Assembly: GCA_021307315.1 (NCBI GenBank)
Contig: JAJSPD010000048.1
Coordinates: 1-64,000 of the forward strand
DNA from: Bisporella sp. PMI_857
Lineage: Eukaryota; Ascomycota; Leotiomycetes; Helotiales; Helotiaceae
DNA length: 64,000 nt
Direction of reading: 5' to 3'
Shown here: positions 48,103 to 58,671 of the stretch, piece after piece
How positions within the stretch are numbered: the stretch's first letter is position 1
Layout of the letters: each line of letters opens with the position of its first letter
Position numbers and translations under genes: made by a program
The notes under the pieces: generated by a model
Databases searched by the model: none
What the model was told of the DNA's origin: nothing
Seen by the model: only the letters and a program-made list of their open reading frames with translations

Positions 48103-48954
48103 TCTGAGCTCTAACAAGAGGTGAAAAAACACCCAAATAATGTCATATAGACTCAACATAATGATAAATTATTTCTTTTCAAGCCAGCAGACAGAAGGGA
48201 GAGGTCAAATGCCCAATCTGGGTAGTCCCTAGATCCATTTCGTTGGCTTCTTTGGTAGAACTATACTGCTTGCGCTATCCACCTACCAATCATTCCTACC
48301 TTCCCTTTCTCACACGTTTTGTCGCACATCGCAAATCCCACGATATAAATACTCTCTCCTTCTCCATCAGGCTCCGCCAAGAGATTGCATACGCCCACGT
48401 GACCATGAGGAAGTGGTGGCTGAGCGGCTACAGGATGGGGGTTATAAATATCGCAGGATCTGCGACTTGCAACAGACTGTTGGCTTTTATTCGAAAGAAG
48501 CGGATGCACCATGATTAAATATATGCTATAGAGCGAAGGAGAGCAGAGAAAAATGATTGAAGTTGTGGTGGGAGGGATAGAGGTAGAGGGGAGAATAGAT
48601 CCGCTGTACCCCTTTCTTAAGCGAGGGTTGTCTTTATAAATAGTTGTATCTCGATAGATGCTCGCCGTCCTATTATCAATTGATGTTTCGTTTTACTTGT
48701 TTACTTTGGTGCTTTCCATCTGCTGGGTCCTTCTCTATTCCCGCCATGAACACATTTTTACATCACCAGCCCAAAACCCATGTTGGAGGAACCTCGACAT
48801 GCGAGCATATGCGGCTTGTTCCCGAAATAATCTTTAAGTTAAATTAAAAGCCGCAAAGCGACTCTTTTATATTTACAACCACCTCCCAAATATATACGTA
48901 TTAAAAAAAATAGACCTGAAAAAAACTCTTGAAAATTCCAACACAACCGTTGCC
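48103..48954. other. Intergenic stretch between converging genes
   Basis: Holds the 3' ends of the GH1 gene and the CBM18 gene. Overlapping ORFs at 48243-48518 in both strands show no protein features. Confidence 0.5.
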
Positions 48955-49709
48955 TCAGTTACATGTCCCGAAAACGGGATTACATCCCGCTCCGCAGTGA
49001 TCAGAAGTAGTACCGCACCACCCGTACTGGCTACAGCAGAGACCAGACGGGCATACATACCCACCGGACCCGGCACAGGTGCCATCGGGGCTCGTGGTCC
49101 CACCGCCTGGCGTCGTAGGCGGCGTCACGGTCCCGCTGCCCTCGATGCTCCAGGTCACGCTCCTAATGATGCTGCCGTCGTTGGCGGGCTGGCCGAAGGC
49201 GACCCACAGATCGCTCGTCATGTCGATGCTATGGGTGTCGCTGACGTTGGTGTCGGCGATGGCGGCCTTGCGCGTCACGCCGTTGACTGTCATGGTGATG
49301 ATCTTGGCGCAGAGGGTGTTGTGCTGCGCGAAGCCATAGGACTGCATTATGCTGTAGGGCATGGCGACAAGGGGTATGCTGGCGGGGACGGCAGTGGGGA
49401 AGTAGGTTGAGATGCCGCAGGAGCCGTATTGGTTGAAGAGCTGGCGCGCGGCGGCTGGGTCGCCGAACTGGTAGTTGGTTAGGGTGGTGGATAGGAGGGG
49501 AACGTGGGAGGAGCGAGAGGATCTTTTGGTGGGTTGGGGACTTTTGGGCTTACCATATAGATCGAGCCGGCGTTGGTGCCGCTGAGGATCACAGCGCGGG
49601 TAGGTGGAGTGACGGCTGCTGCGAATGTGGTAGCGTTGGTGGGGGCCGTTGGCAACGCGGAAATAGGGAGGATGACAGAAAGGAGCGTGATGAGGGTTGT
49701 AGGATGCAT
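48955..49709 (-). CDS. Secreted double-psi-barrel (expansin/barwin-like) protein with chitin-binding CBM18
   Basis: Two exons (49554-49709, 48955-49467; 86-bp intron), 222 aa. The signal peptide is [20 protein letters not shown]. The middle part (about 60-150; [54 protein letters not shown]) looks like a small DPBB fold of the barwin/RlpA/expansin type. A Gly/Thr/Pro linker leads to a C-terminal type-1 chitin-binding module with the eight-Cys pattern ([25 protein letters not shown]). Such proteins bind chitin in fungal walls or loosen polysaccharides without hydrolysis. The DPBB assignment is from pattern memory and is less sure than the CBM18. Confidence 0.85.
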
Positions 49710-50539
49710 GGTGAATGAGATTGTAAACAGTAAGGACTGTGGTAGAAGCGCTTATACGTTAGAGTGCTTTGAGGGGGACCATCATGCCGATCGTTGACTC
49801 TTTATATTCATTAAAAACAAGTATGTAAACGGCAGCGTATCTACTCAGATGGCAGTCAGCTTTACAACGTTGCAACTTACAAGCCAATTTGAAACAATGC
49901 GCTTCTAGGCATAGCATTGCCACAAAGTTACGTAGGCAGCGTGTTGGAGTCTCCATCACATGTATTGTTGAAACTCAGAAGAGACGCCAGGGCTTTAACA
50001 ATAGGCATGACAAGCACGAACAGAGAACCAGAATGCGACTCGCCATACCTCTCTGATGACATTTTGAGCATATATTTCAGCAGGTAATCTCGATTATGCT
50101 GGGCCGCGCCGCATTCGGACCCCTTGCTCGGCAGATTCAGGGGGTTCGGTGCGGCCGGCCTGCTACCACCTTCCCCGGGATGATCAACCGATCATGCTTC
50201 GGGCTGTAAATCTCAAGCTCTGTACCCTTGACAGGTAATTTTAAAATAACAGCGTAGTTAACGTGAAGAGCGCGAACGGTAACGTAGCTTGATAAGATTA
50301 GGGTTGGTGCAACAAGATGACAAGCCCTCTACCATGAACCAGACTTGAAAACAAATAACTTTTGAATTGTGAAAATGCCTCATCACAGATATACATAGAA
50401 AGATCAAATCGAAATACCACAAAACTTTTGTAACTTTTATCCCACCTCTTTTGTTTTGTCTGAATCTTCAATAATCCCAGGAAGTCATCCCTCTATTGTA
50501 CGCACCTCGCTTCTTCTCGACTGGCTTGGCATTGGGTCG
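49710..50539. other. Intergenic stretch
   Basis: Promoter of the CBM18 gene plus a GC-rich patch at about 50100-50180 rich in GGCCGG. No gene seen. Confidence 0.45.
49801..49806 (-). promoter_or_regulatory. TATA box of the CBM18 gene
   Basis: TATAAA on the minus strand, about 92-97 bp upstream of the ATG at 49709, a plausible core promoter distance. Confidence 0.4.
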
Positions 50540-50788
50540 CTACGCAATTGCGTGAAGGTACGATGGCCCGGTGACACGATCCCAATTTCTGACCGGCGGT
50601 AGCGCAAGACCTGGACCGAGATGGAGTCTAGGGAAGTCTGCCACGATTTTGCTTTTCAAAGTCAGTGGCTTGGAGGAGAAAAAGGGAGGGAAGAGCGGAG
50701 CATACGCCTCAGGTTCAGGCACAGGGGCGCTGTGCGTGAGTGTCAAGAGCGCGAAGATGAACACGACAAGCGGGAATGGAGCGATCAT
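50540..50788 (-). CDS. Possible small secreted peptide (82 aa)
   Basis: A single-exon ORF with a strong signal peptide (MIAPFPLVVFIFALLTLTHS, cleavage expected near SAP). The mature part is short, Pro-rich and cysteine-free (VPEPEAYAPLFPPFFSSKP, LHLGPGLALPPVRNWDRV). No homology recognised. The signal peptide is the only real support, so this could be a chance ORF or a small secreted factor. Confidence 0.4.
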   Translation of the reverse strand: MIAPFPLVVFIFALLTLTHSAPVPEPEAYAPLFPPFFSSKPLTLKSKIVADFPRLHLGPGLALPPVRNWDRVTGPSYLHAIA

Positions 50789-51241
50789 GCTGGGCGGATA
50801 GAGATGCTATGGATGGGGAGCGAAGAAGTTACGATGGGTTTTGAGCGCTTGATGGTTTAGTAGATATTGTAATGATTTTCGTCCAGGTTCGTTCGTCAAA
50901 GGTCGATGGGGCAATTGAGTTATCTTATACGTACCCAATAAGCCCGGAATAACTCCAAAAGAGCTTCCTGTGGTGCCAACATCAGCCAGCTCCTGATGTG
51001 AGATCCTTGGCTTAGACGTGCCCAGGTATGCTCGTTTCGGAGCGAGATCCTACCGTTCTGAAATATCCAGAGAGCTGTTTGGTTGATTTAACAATCAAGG
51101 ATCTGAGGATCAGCAAAGCCTCGATGCACTTAGATAACCGTGATAAGCTCGACTGACGCCATATTGCGGCGATGAAAAAGCTTAGACCGGGAGTATGATC
51201 ACGTGAACGTGGCGGAGTGCTTCTGATTATTTATCTCAGTT

Positions 51242-51338
51242 CCTCAGACGCTTCGTTGTGCCAAGGCGATCCACTTAAACTTACTCAAATTGGCCTAATC
51301 GGCCCACGTGCTCGCGAGCGTCTGCGAAGCGTCTGAGG
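51242..51338. repeat. 14-bp perfect inverted repeat overlapping the MITE end
   Basis: CCTCAGACGCTTCG (51242-51255) is the exact reverse complement of CGAAGCGTCTGAGG (51325-51338), with 69 bp between. The right arm overlaps the element's left TIR, suggesting a second, partial or nested copy of the same end. Confidence 0.6.
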
Positions 51339-51937
51339 TCAAATAGTGATCGCTTTGGTGAGAACGATTGGTTTTTTAGGTATTTTGACTATTTTCAATT
51401 GATTACTGTTAGTTTTTCAACGCAGCTGTTATTTATTTGCCGGATCATAAAAATAGATACAAGTTTAAATTTTATAATGATTATATTTGAAATAGTTTAA
51501 TTGATTAATTAAAGGGTAAACTACAACGTCGAAGTCAAAAAGTGTACTTACAAAAGTGATTTATTTATGAATATTTATAAATGTTTGTGCGAAGTTTATG
51601 AAAAGTTTTTTGATTAGTTATTGTGCTTAGTAAACATTTGTGAAAGTTTATGAATATTTGTGCAAAGTTTATGAAATTTTCTGCTTAATCAGCTTAATTG
51701 ACCAATTAAACTACATATAATACTATGTACAAAAACTTGAATAACAATACAACTACACAATATTTCATTAAATTGCCGGATTATATTAATAATTTAATAT
51801 ACAAGCTACAATATGTGCTATTTAAAAGTACTAATATGTGTTGTTGAATAAAACAACTACAGCGTTGAAAACAACTAATTGATGTACTAACAAACCAAAA
51901 ATCGTTACACTAAAATCATCCCCATTTGACCTCAGAC
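51331..51937. mobile_element. Non-autonomous inverted-repeat element (MITE-like, 607 bp)
   Basis: Terminal inverted repeats GTCTGAGGTCAAAT (51331-51344) and ATTTGACCTCAGAC (51924-51937) match perfectly for 14 bp. Similarity continues imperfectly about 30 bp inward, including ACGATT and a T-rich tract on each side. The inside is very AT-rich, has no ORF, and holds direct repeats of a TTTGTGCRAAGTTTATGAA motif (about 51582-51675). This is what a MITE looks like; no clean target-site duplication was found, so superfamily is unknown. Confidence 0.55.
51582..51680. repeat. Imperfect direct repeats inside the MITE-like element
   Basis: The motif TTTGTGCGAAGTTTATGAA recurs as TTTGTGCAAAGTTTATGAA about 70 bp later, with a third degenerate copy (TTTGTGAAAGTTTATGAA) between them. 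Confidence 0.55.
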
Positions 51938-52237
51938 TCTCTACGAGAAATGAGGATCTGGCGATCCTCATTGGCTCACAAAGGTTTTGTGGGGCTAGTT
52001 AAATTTATTTAACGTAATCTCGTAAAAGAGGGTCTGAGCGTGCTGAGATAACTGATTATCGAGATTCTTCGTTGGCTAGCTTTCCTCTTTCCCTTCCATA
52101 TCCGGTTTAGTGGTTACTATTGGGATTATTACAAAGTGGGATATCAATTCTCACAACAAGAATTCTTCCGCCAAGCCCGCTATCATCCAAGCTCCTAAGT
52201 TAGCGAGAGTGAGAGGTCGAGAGAGGTCGGCAGGTCA

Positions 52238-52273
52238 GGTGGAGGTCCAACTGAGCTCAGTTGGACCTCCACC
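52238..52273. repeat. 36-bp perfect palindrome
   Basis: Two 18-bp arms, GGTGGAGGTCCAACTGAG and its exact reverse complement, meet with no spacer. It lies 155 bp upstream of the dihydroorotase ATG. The flanks (AGGT on the left, ACCT on the right) extend the symmetry with a short mismatch. Confidence 0.85.
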
Positions 52274-52427
52274 CCACCTAACGTCTCGTGGAGAGTGAAA
52301 AAAAGCAGATCACGTGAATTGCCTCGCATGAAATATTCGCTTTTGCATTCCCGCAAGACACAAATGCATCTGCGACAAACGCATACACTTTCCTCTGTTT
52401 GTTAATAGAAAATTTTCTTAAAATACA

Positions 52428-54210
52428 ATGCAACTGAAAAGTATCGAGCGGCTTGAGCTGCCACCCACGGCAGACATGCATGTTCACTTGCGGCAGGCCG
52501 AGCTCATGGAGTTGGTAGTTCCGACTGTGCGCAATGGCGGAGTAGATACGGTGTTTGTGTAAGTCTTTCTATCTAGCGTGCCAAAACCAAGGATAAATAA
52601 AAAAGCTAACCAAGGAGAATAGCATGCCCAATCTCGTACGTGGAGTCTTTTAACTTGCGTATTCGAATTGCTTTGGTTACTCTTAGAAGCTAGCAGATCC
52701 GAAATCAACTTGCTCTTCGATCTAATATTAGATGATAGCTAACAAATTTGAGCATAGGTTCCTCCCCTTACGTCTGTTGAGCAGGTATGTATACAGGCAT
52801 GAGAAAACCGCGCCATAAAGGTATATAATCTAAGATTGGGATATATAACTAACTATTGCCAAGGTGCTTGCGTACCGCTCCCAACTACGCGACATAACCC
52901 AAGACGTTAATTTCCTCATGTCGCTCTTCGTTAGTGTTCCCGCGTACCCATGGATTGGTCTTACTAGGTAGAGGTCTGTCCATCTAACCTCCTCGCAGCT
53001 CCATCCCTCCGTCACGCCAGAAGTGATCGCCCAGGCCGCAACAGCTGGCATCGCAGGCGTGAAAATGTACCCGCAAGGCAAGTCCCCTTTCCCCTATTCC
53101 GCTGCAAACATAAAAATAACACGACCTAGGAGTAACCACCAACTCCGAGTCTGGCGTCTCAAATCTTGAGGCATTCTACGCCACCTTCGCTGCTATGGAG
53201 CAACATGACTTAGGTAGACACACCATAACACACTTTCTAGTTCCTATCTTTCCCGTTTAAGCGGCCTCGGGAGTGATCCCCTAACCAGCGAATGCGGCGC
53301 TCCCTAGAAATGAACGAAAGCTAACAAAGTTCTGTGTTTGGAAAGTGCTGAACCTACACGGAGAGACTCTGGAGTCGCTTGCACCAGCAAATACAACGCT
53401 AGAAGAAGCGTTCCTTCCCACACTCAAAACGCTCCATGAGCGGTTCCCACGGCTGCGCATCGTGGTAAGCATCTTCCGAATCTCATTTTCAGGCATTTAC
53501 TGACTCGAGATGTCTTAGCTCGAGCATTGTAGTACGGCAGCGGCTGTCGAAGCTGTAAGAGCTTGCGGCCCTACCGTTGGTGGTATGTCACTATATTGTT
53601 TCAATTATATGAGACTTTAGTGAGCGATACTGATGTGACTGAACTATAGCGACAATCACTGCCCACCATCTCTACCTCACCTCGGACGAAGCCTGCTGCG
53701 ATCCCTTTGCCTTCTGCAAACCGATCCCGAAGAAGCCCACCGATAGGGACGCACTAGTCAGGGCCGTTGTCAGCGGTGATACGAAGTTCTTCTTGTGAGA
53801 GACCATTCCTACCTCTACAGTAGCATAGGTGTATTAACCGTTATCCCCCTAGTGGAAGCGACAGTGCGCCCCATCCCATCCAATCCAAAACGTCCGCCGC
53901 GCCGGGTAAGGCGCCGGCGGGAGTGTTTACGCAGTCATTCGCAACGCAGCTTGTCTTGCTAGGCCTCGAGGAGGCAATTGAGCGCGGGGTGATTACGGAA
54001 GCGGACGTGACGAAGGAGAAGCTGGAGAACTTCCTCAGCCGCTCTGGACGGCGATTCTATAAATTGCTAGAGGTTTCGGAGAAGAAAATTGTGTTGGAGA
54101 AGAAGGGGGAGAAGATACCCGCGAGCATACGGAGTGAGGATGGGGCTATTGAGGTGGGAATCTCTAGGGCAGGGATGGAGGTGTTTAGTTTGAGGTGGGA
54201 GGAAGCGTGA
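52428..54210 (+). CDS. Dihydroorotase (pyrimidine biosynthesis)
   Basis: The enzyme cyclises carbamoyl-aspartate to dihydroorotate, the third step of UMP synthesis (yeast URA4 equivalent); 361 aa. Ten exons: 52428-52558, 52623-52635, 52758-52784, 52864-52929, 52999-53077, 53130-53213, 53346-53464, 53519-53582, 53650-53794 and 53853-54210. Metal ligands are all present: His18 and His20 (DMHVHLRQ), Lys101 to be carboxylated (GVKMYPQG), His138 (NLHGE), His176 (LEHCST) and Asp246 (GSDSAPH). Exon 2 is only 13 nt (VMPNL) and exon 3 only 27 nt. Intron 5 begins with GCAAGT (GC-AG type). All phases agree. It is cytosolic; no signal peptide. Confidence 0.93.
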
Positions 54211-54377
54211 CGGTCAGTGCGGCAGTAGTAATAACATGGTTATTACTGTAGTTATAATGTTCAGAGATAGTTTTGATCTTGTTCAGAATCTCCCTCAGAC
54301 ATGATGGTCCAGCTGCGAATTTCCTTTCAGTTATCAGGTTTCCTAGTAGGGTTACCATTACAAAGTCGTCAAAGCTC

Positions 54378-56801
54378 TCATTGCATATAAGTCCGCAAAG
54401 ACCTTGTTTCAGTTGAATCCACAGAGCCTTGTGTAAGGTTATTGAATAAAGCCATCTCGACGCCTTGTAAAGCCCAATCTTGGGGACCCGCTGCCAGCCC
54501 AGGCACAAGTAGATGGGCCTCTTGTGCACCACTAGTATCGAAAGACGACAGGCTTTGGTCCCAGTTGGCTGATCCAAACTGTGGGAGCGTATCTGGTGAA
54601 TCGACGTAAGATGGCACGACTTGCCAGTCAGCGTTGGCAGGCTGGGTGATACTAATTTCATAGCCAAGCGGACAGGTTGCAGAGGTCATTTCTTCTTGTT
54701 GCTCCTTGTGCTGCTCTCGGTCGGCACGTGAGGGTGGGTCACAGAGAACAACAAGGCTGGCATCGGTAGCGTGTGAGTCAGAGGCGTTCCAAAGCCACTC
54801 TTCGGAGAGCGTCTGTGCTGATTTGGCTGTGTGGGAAATGGCGGGGCGGCGCTCGATTTTGATGGTTCCAAAGTACGGAATCTGGATGTACAGGATATCG
54901 AAATCTTGACCCGTTTTCCCAAGGCGTTGGGGCTCCTGGTTATCAAACTCTGACGAGGCGCTAGTATGGTAGTAAGCCCCCTTGGCAGAATTATTCTCAA
55001 TAGCGAGGAGTGGCTGTAGAATGTTGGAGATCTTTTGTGCCACAACATCATGCTCTCTCTGAGCCATTGTCTCCATGAGTTCAAGAGTGCGTTCGAGCAG
55101 TCCACGGTCGCTCAGTCGCTGGTGTTGGAGAGGTTGGAAAACACCAACACCTTTGCCACGATTGCATTTGTATTGGCGATGAGCTTCGATGTGCGAGAGA
55201 CACAATGTCGTGCTGGCAATAAAAGTAATAAAATCGATGCCACGGCAATAAGCAGTAGCTAGAATGGAATTGCGGAAGGACACGAATTTGGTAACAATCG
55301 CCCGACTGGCGTTCGCAGCAGTCATCTTGCTATAATCGTAACTTGCGTCTGCCGAAGACGGTAGCATCATGTATGGAAGATGCAGCTGTACTAAGAGGTG
55401 ATGGTGTGCAAACTGATTTGTCAAGCGGATCGTCTCCTCAAATGCCTTTGCATCGTTGCTGGCGATGGCAGTAAGATCAGGAGTCATCAACCACCACTGT
55501 GGCGGCATCAAGGCCGCAGCTTCCTGCAGCATTTTGTCAACTCGATACGTCGCTGCAAGGTCAGTTCGTTCAGTGCTGTTGCGTTGGAGAATGAGCCCAC
55601 CCGCCATCACCTCGATGCGCTCCATGCGCTCCAGGGCTATGCAGCCGTCTAGCGCCTTTGGACTGGCGAAGACGTTTTCGAGCGAACCTTGAGGAAGGCC
55701 AAGCATCAATGACAGATACCGGTCTGAGCAGACTAAGCGGAACCACATGTAATCAGGGTCAATACGGTCCCGAGTCTCTGCTTCCAGAGTCATACTCGCC
55801 GAGCTCGCACCCGTATGTAAACCCATCATCTGTGCCATTACCATGGCTCTACGGTTTGTCAGCCATGCGCGGCGAAGATTGCCAGCATTATTCAGGTACA
55901 TGCCCTCGATCATTATACACTCAATGCCGTCGAGTGAGCCGACAAGTTCGTCATTGCTTGTCACCAGTCTGCTCGCGGCATTGACTACACTAGACATGAT
56001 CGTGCGGTAGTCCGACCTCATGCCAACGAGTTTTTCGGCAAAGCATGGTGGGATGCCTTGTAAAAGAGTGCCTAGCAGGAGAAGCCGTCTTGCTATAAGG
56101 ACTGGATGAGAACCTTTCGGTGGTAGCTGCAGCATGCGTTGTGGTGATGCAATTTGTCTGGAGAAGAATCTGGAGTATGGCATGCATACTACACCGTGAA
56201 GTAATACCGCAACACTGACCGGAACGCTCAATATTAGATTGAGGTCATCTTGATTTGGCCATACTGCTAAGAGTGCGCAGGACAGTTCATCAAGACTGCC
56301 GGTCACCTGACCCTCTAGATCCGGATCGGGGACTGTGACTTTAACAGAGTGAGGTAGCTCAGAGTCGGTACCATGCCAGTCGCCCCTAGGGTTTTCCCTC
56401 TTTCATTGTTAGATGAATACGTAGTCCCAAAGAATGGTAGTAGTAGCTCTTACACCTAGCTCTACGTTCTCGTCTTCATCCAACCGATCCTGGCGCAACT
56501 CGTCTGACATGCCACTATTACTCCGGTTGAGCAATTGTTCAACGATTGCCTCCATTCGGCTCAGCCTATCAACCTGTCGGCTTACAAGTGCTGTTTCATC
56601 GGTATATTCTTGGCCGATGCATTTGGTACGACGACTCCTGCACCCGTCACAAACGGCTTGGGTAGGCGCCGCGAAGGTGCATCGGACCTTTCGCCGCTTG
56701 CACTCCCAGCAACTTTGGGTACCTTTGCGCACCTTTCGTCTCTTAGGCAAAGTTGACTTTTCTCCCGCCGTGGAGTTGCGTCGGATGCCTGTTTCTGACA
56801 T
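54378..56801 (-). CDS. Zn(II)2Cys6 transcription factor
   Basis: A fungal-specific nuclear regulator, two exons (56454-56801, 54378-56399; 54-bp intron), 789 aa. The Zn cluster near residues 30-62 has the right six cysteines (CWECKRRKVRC then CDGCRSRRTKC), preceded by basic residues (PKRRKVRKGTQ). A short coiled-coil-like linker follows (DRLSRMEAIVEQLL). The middle holds a fungal_trans-type homology domain (YMWFRLVCSDRYLSLMLGLP is the typical core). It is convergent with dihydroorotase (168 bp between stops) and divergent from the NmrA-like gene. The shared promoter has a Zn2Cys6-type site, so control of its neighbour or itself is a fair inference. Targets are unproven. Confidence 0.9.
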
Positions 56802-56970
56802 TCTAAGTCAAGCGTTTCTTAACCAGAATATCAGTAGAATTTTTAAAGACAAGAGTTAACCTGTTGACGTCAAAAGCATATTCTTAGAGCTGTGACACAT
56901 ATGAGAGCTACGATGGGAGTTGATGTTGCTTAAGTCCGATTGTGTAGTCCCAGCCAATTAACCTCACATA

Positions 56971-56984
56971 TCCGCCGCGGCGGA
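56971..56984. promoter_or_regulatory. 14-bp CCG/CGG palindrome, candidate regulator site
   Basis: TCCGCCGCGGCGGA is a perfect palindrome made of CCG and CGG triplets, the half-sites read by Zn2Cys6 proteins. It is 170 bp from the regulator's own start. Confidence 0.4.
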
Positions 56985-57141
56985 GAAAAGCCGTGCACGG
57001 ACGCACAGCACGTAAAGGAAAATGTGCACTAGCATTATGAGGCCCTCCACTGCATGCCTTCTTAGAATCGCACCATAACTAGGCCATTCAATAAATGGGT
57101 CTTTGTTTTCATGAAAGTGTCGAGAATATGTGCCTCATTAA

Positions 57142-57160
57142 GCGGAGTAAACTACTCCGC
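57142..57160. promoter_or_regulatory. Inverted CGG-N11-CCG site
   Basis: GCGGAGTA, three bases, TACTCCGC: two 8-bp arms in inverted orientation. The triplets CGG (57143-57145) and CCG (57157-57159) are exactly 11 bases apart, the spacing of the Gal4 site. It is 231 bp upstream of the NmrA-like ATG. Confidence 0.5.
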
Positions 57161-57390
57161 GGCGTAGGACTAATGGGTGGCATCTGCTCAAGCTCAACAG
57201 TATTACCGCTTTGATTATTGGACTAGGCACTATACTCTAGAGAGCGCGCGAGCAAATATATAATGTATAAGATGCTCTTCCATTTTGTACATAGAAATCA
57301 TCATCAGCATAACCTCCTAGCCGCTTCCCGATTGTGAAGCTGCCACCTGAATACACTATTTAAGCAAACAGTTCTTTCAAATATTTCACA

Positions 57391-58671
57391 ATGGTCAAGG
57401 TCGCTGTAGCTGGTGGTTCTGGGCGTGCGTCAAATCCGCAATTTTTTCCTAAAAAAAAATTCGTGTAACTACGTAGCACAGCTGATTCATTTCACAGAGG
57501 TCTCCCGAGAGATCATTGACGCCCTCCTAGCGGCAAAGAAACACGAGATAACTATCTTAAGCAGGAGCGTGAGGAGGGCTCTTGAAGTGCTTGCACTCAT
57601 TTACAACTTGATGCTGATATCCCACTTAGGAAGTTCCAACAACCGCCATCTCACCTGAAATCAGCTGGCAGAAGGTGGACTACAATGACAAGCGAGACCT
57701 GATCGGTGCCCTTCGAGGGATCCACACCCTCTTGTCTTTCGTCCAGATCCTCTCGGATGCCGACCAGAAGTCGCAGAAGAATCTTATCGACGCTGCTATC
57801 AGCGCCGGTGTGAAACGCTTTGCACCAAGCGAATATGGAAGGTAATACCCACCCGCAGAATGCCATGTATGAGCACAGTAACTCACCAAAGGTAAAAAGC
57901 AAGGGAACGGTTAACATGGCTTGGTGGGATGGAAAGGAAAGAATTAGAGAGTATCTGAAGGAAGTGAATGCGAAAGGAAACGTGAGATTTTTTTTTCCCT
58001 CCCCAAGCGTTATAATTATACGTCGGCCAGCCTCAACTAACTTTTCCACCAGGTCCTCGAGTACACGTTATTCCAGCCCGGGTTGTTCCTAGACTACCTA
58101 GCCTTCCCTTACAAGACGGCAAAACATGTCGAGCCGCTGCAGAGCGTCTTCGACTTTCAGAATCGCCGGGCGATCATCGTCGATGGCCACGAGGACGCCA
58201 TTTTGACCGTAACCACGGTTGCAGACCTTGCCGCGGTTGTCGCTCGCGCCGTTGATTATGATGGCAGGTGGCCGGCCATAGGCGGCATCAGAGGCAATAG
58301 AGTCACGTTCTCGCGAATCCTCGAGATCGGCAGCAGAGTTCGAGGTGCGAATAACTCCGCCTCCGAGCGCAGCAAAGCGGCCAAAAATGTGTTGACGTGA
58401 TTTTCTAGGCTCCCCTTTCGCTGTCGACGAGGTCAAGCTCGAAGATCTCGAAGCGGGAAAATTAAATACATCGTGGGACCTAGAGGCGGTTCACAGCGCA
58501 GTCTCGGAGGATCAGGCGTCAGCTCTCCTCAAGGCGGTAACCATCGGTATCTTGCAAAGTAGTTTGAAGGGTGCGTGGGACATATCAGATGAGTTGAATC
58601 AGCTCTTCCCAGATTACGAGTTCACTCCGATTGAGGACTTTCTCGCAAAGACATGGGAGGGAAAGCCGTAA
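57391..58671 (+). CDS. NmrA/isoflavone-reductase-like NAD(P)-binding protein
   Basis: Six exons: 57391-57424, 57498-57568, 57630-57841, 57900-57981, 58053-58344 and 58409-58671. Introns are 58-73 bp; 317 aa. The nucleotide-binding start MVKVAVAGGSGQVSREIIDA is the N-terminal Rossmann motif of the NmrA/PCBER atypical short-chain dehydrogenases. GIHTLLSFVQILSD, GVKRFAPSEYGS, YTLFQPGLFLDYLAFPY and the C-terminal IEDFLAKTWEGK are typical of the fungal isoflavone-reductase-like group. Members reduce small phenolics or act as redox sensors; the function here is unknown. Donors GTGCGT (intron 1) and GTGAGG (intron 2) are slightly unusual. Divergent from the Zn2Cys6 gene. Confidence 0.9.

Larger units (their letters stand above)
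50789..52427. other. AT-rich spacer carrying inverted-repeat elements
   Basis: Upstream of dihydroorotase. It contains the inverted-repeat element 51331-51937, an outer 14-bp inverted repeat (51242-51255 with 51325-51338), a hairpin at 51950-51971 and a 36-bp palindrome at 52238-52273. No coding sequence. Confidence 0.6.
56802..57390. promoter_or_regulatory. Shared bidirectional promoter
   Basis: A 589-bp spacer between the divergent starts of the Zn2Cys6 regulator (56801, minus) and the NmrA-like gene (57391, plus). It holds two CGG-type palindromes and a TATA-like run AAATATATAAT (about 57254-57264) facing the NmrA-like gene. Confidence 0.6.

Noticed and set aside
48400..48480. GTGGCTGAGCGGCTA resembling a tRNA D-arm
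   Set aside because: The rest cannot be folded into a cloverleaf.
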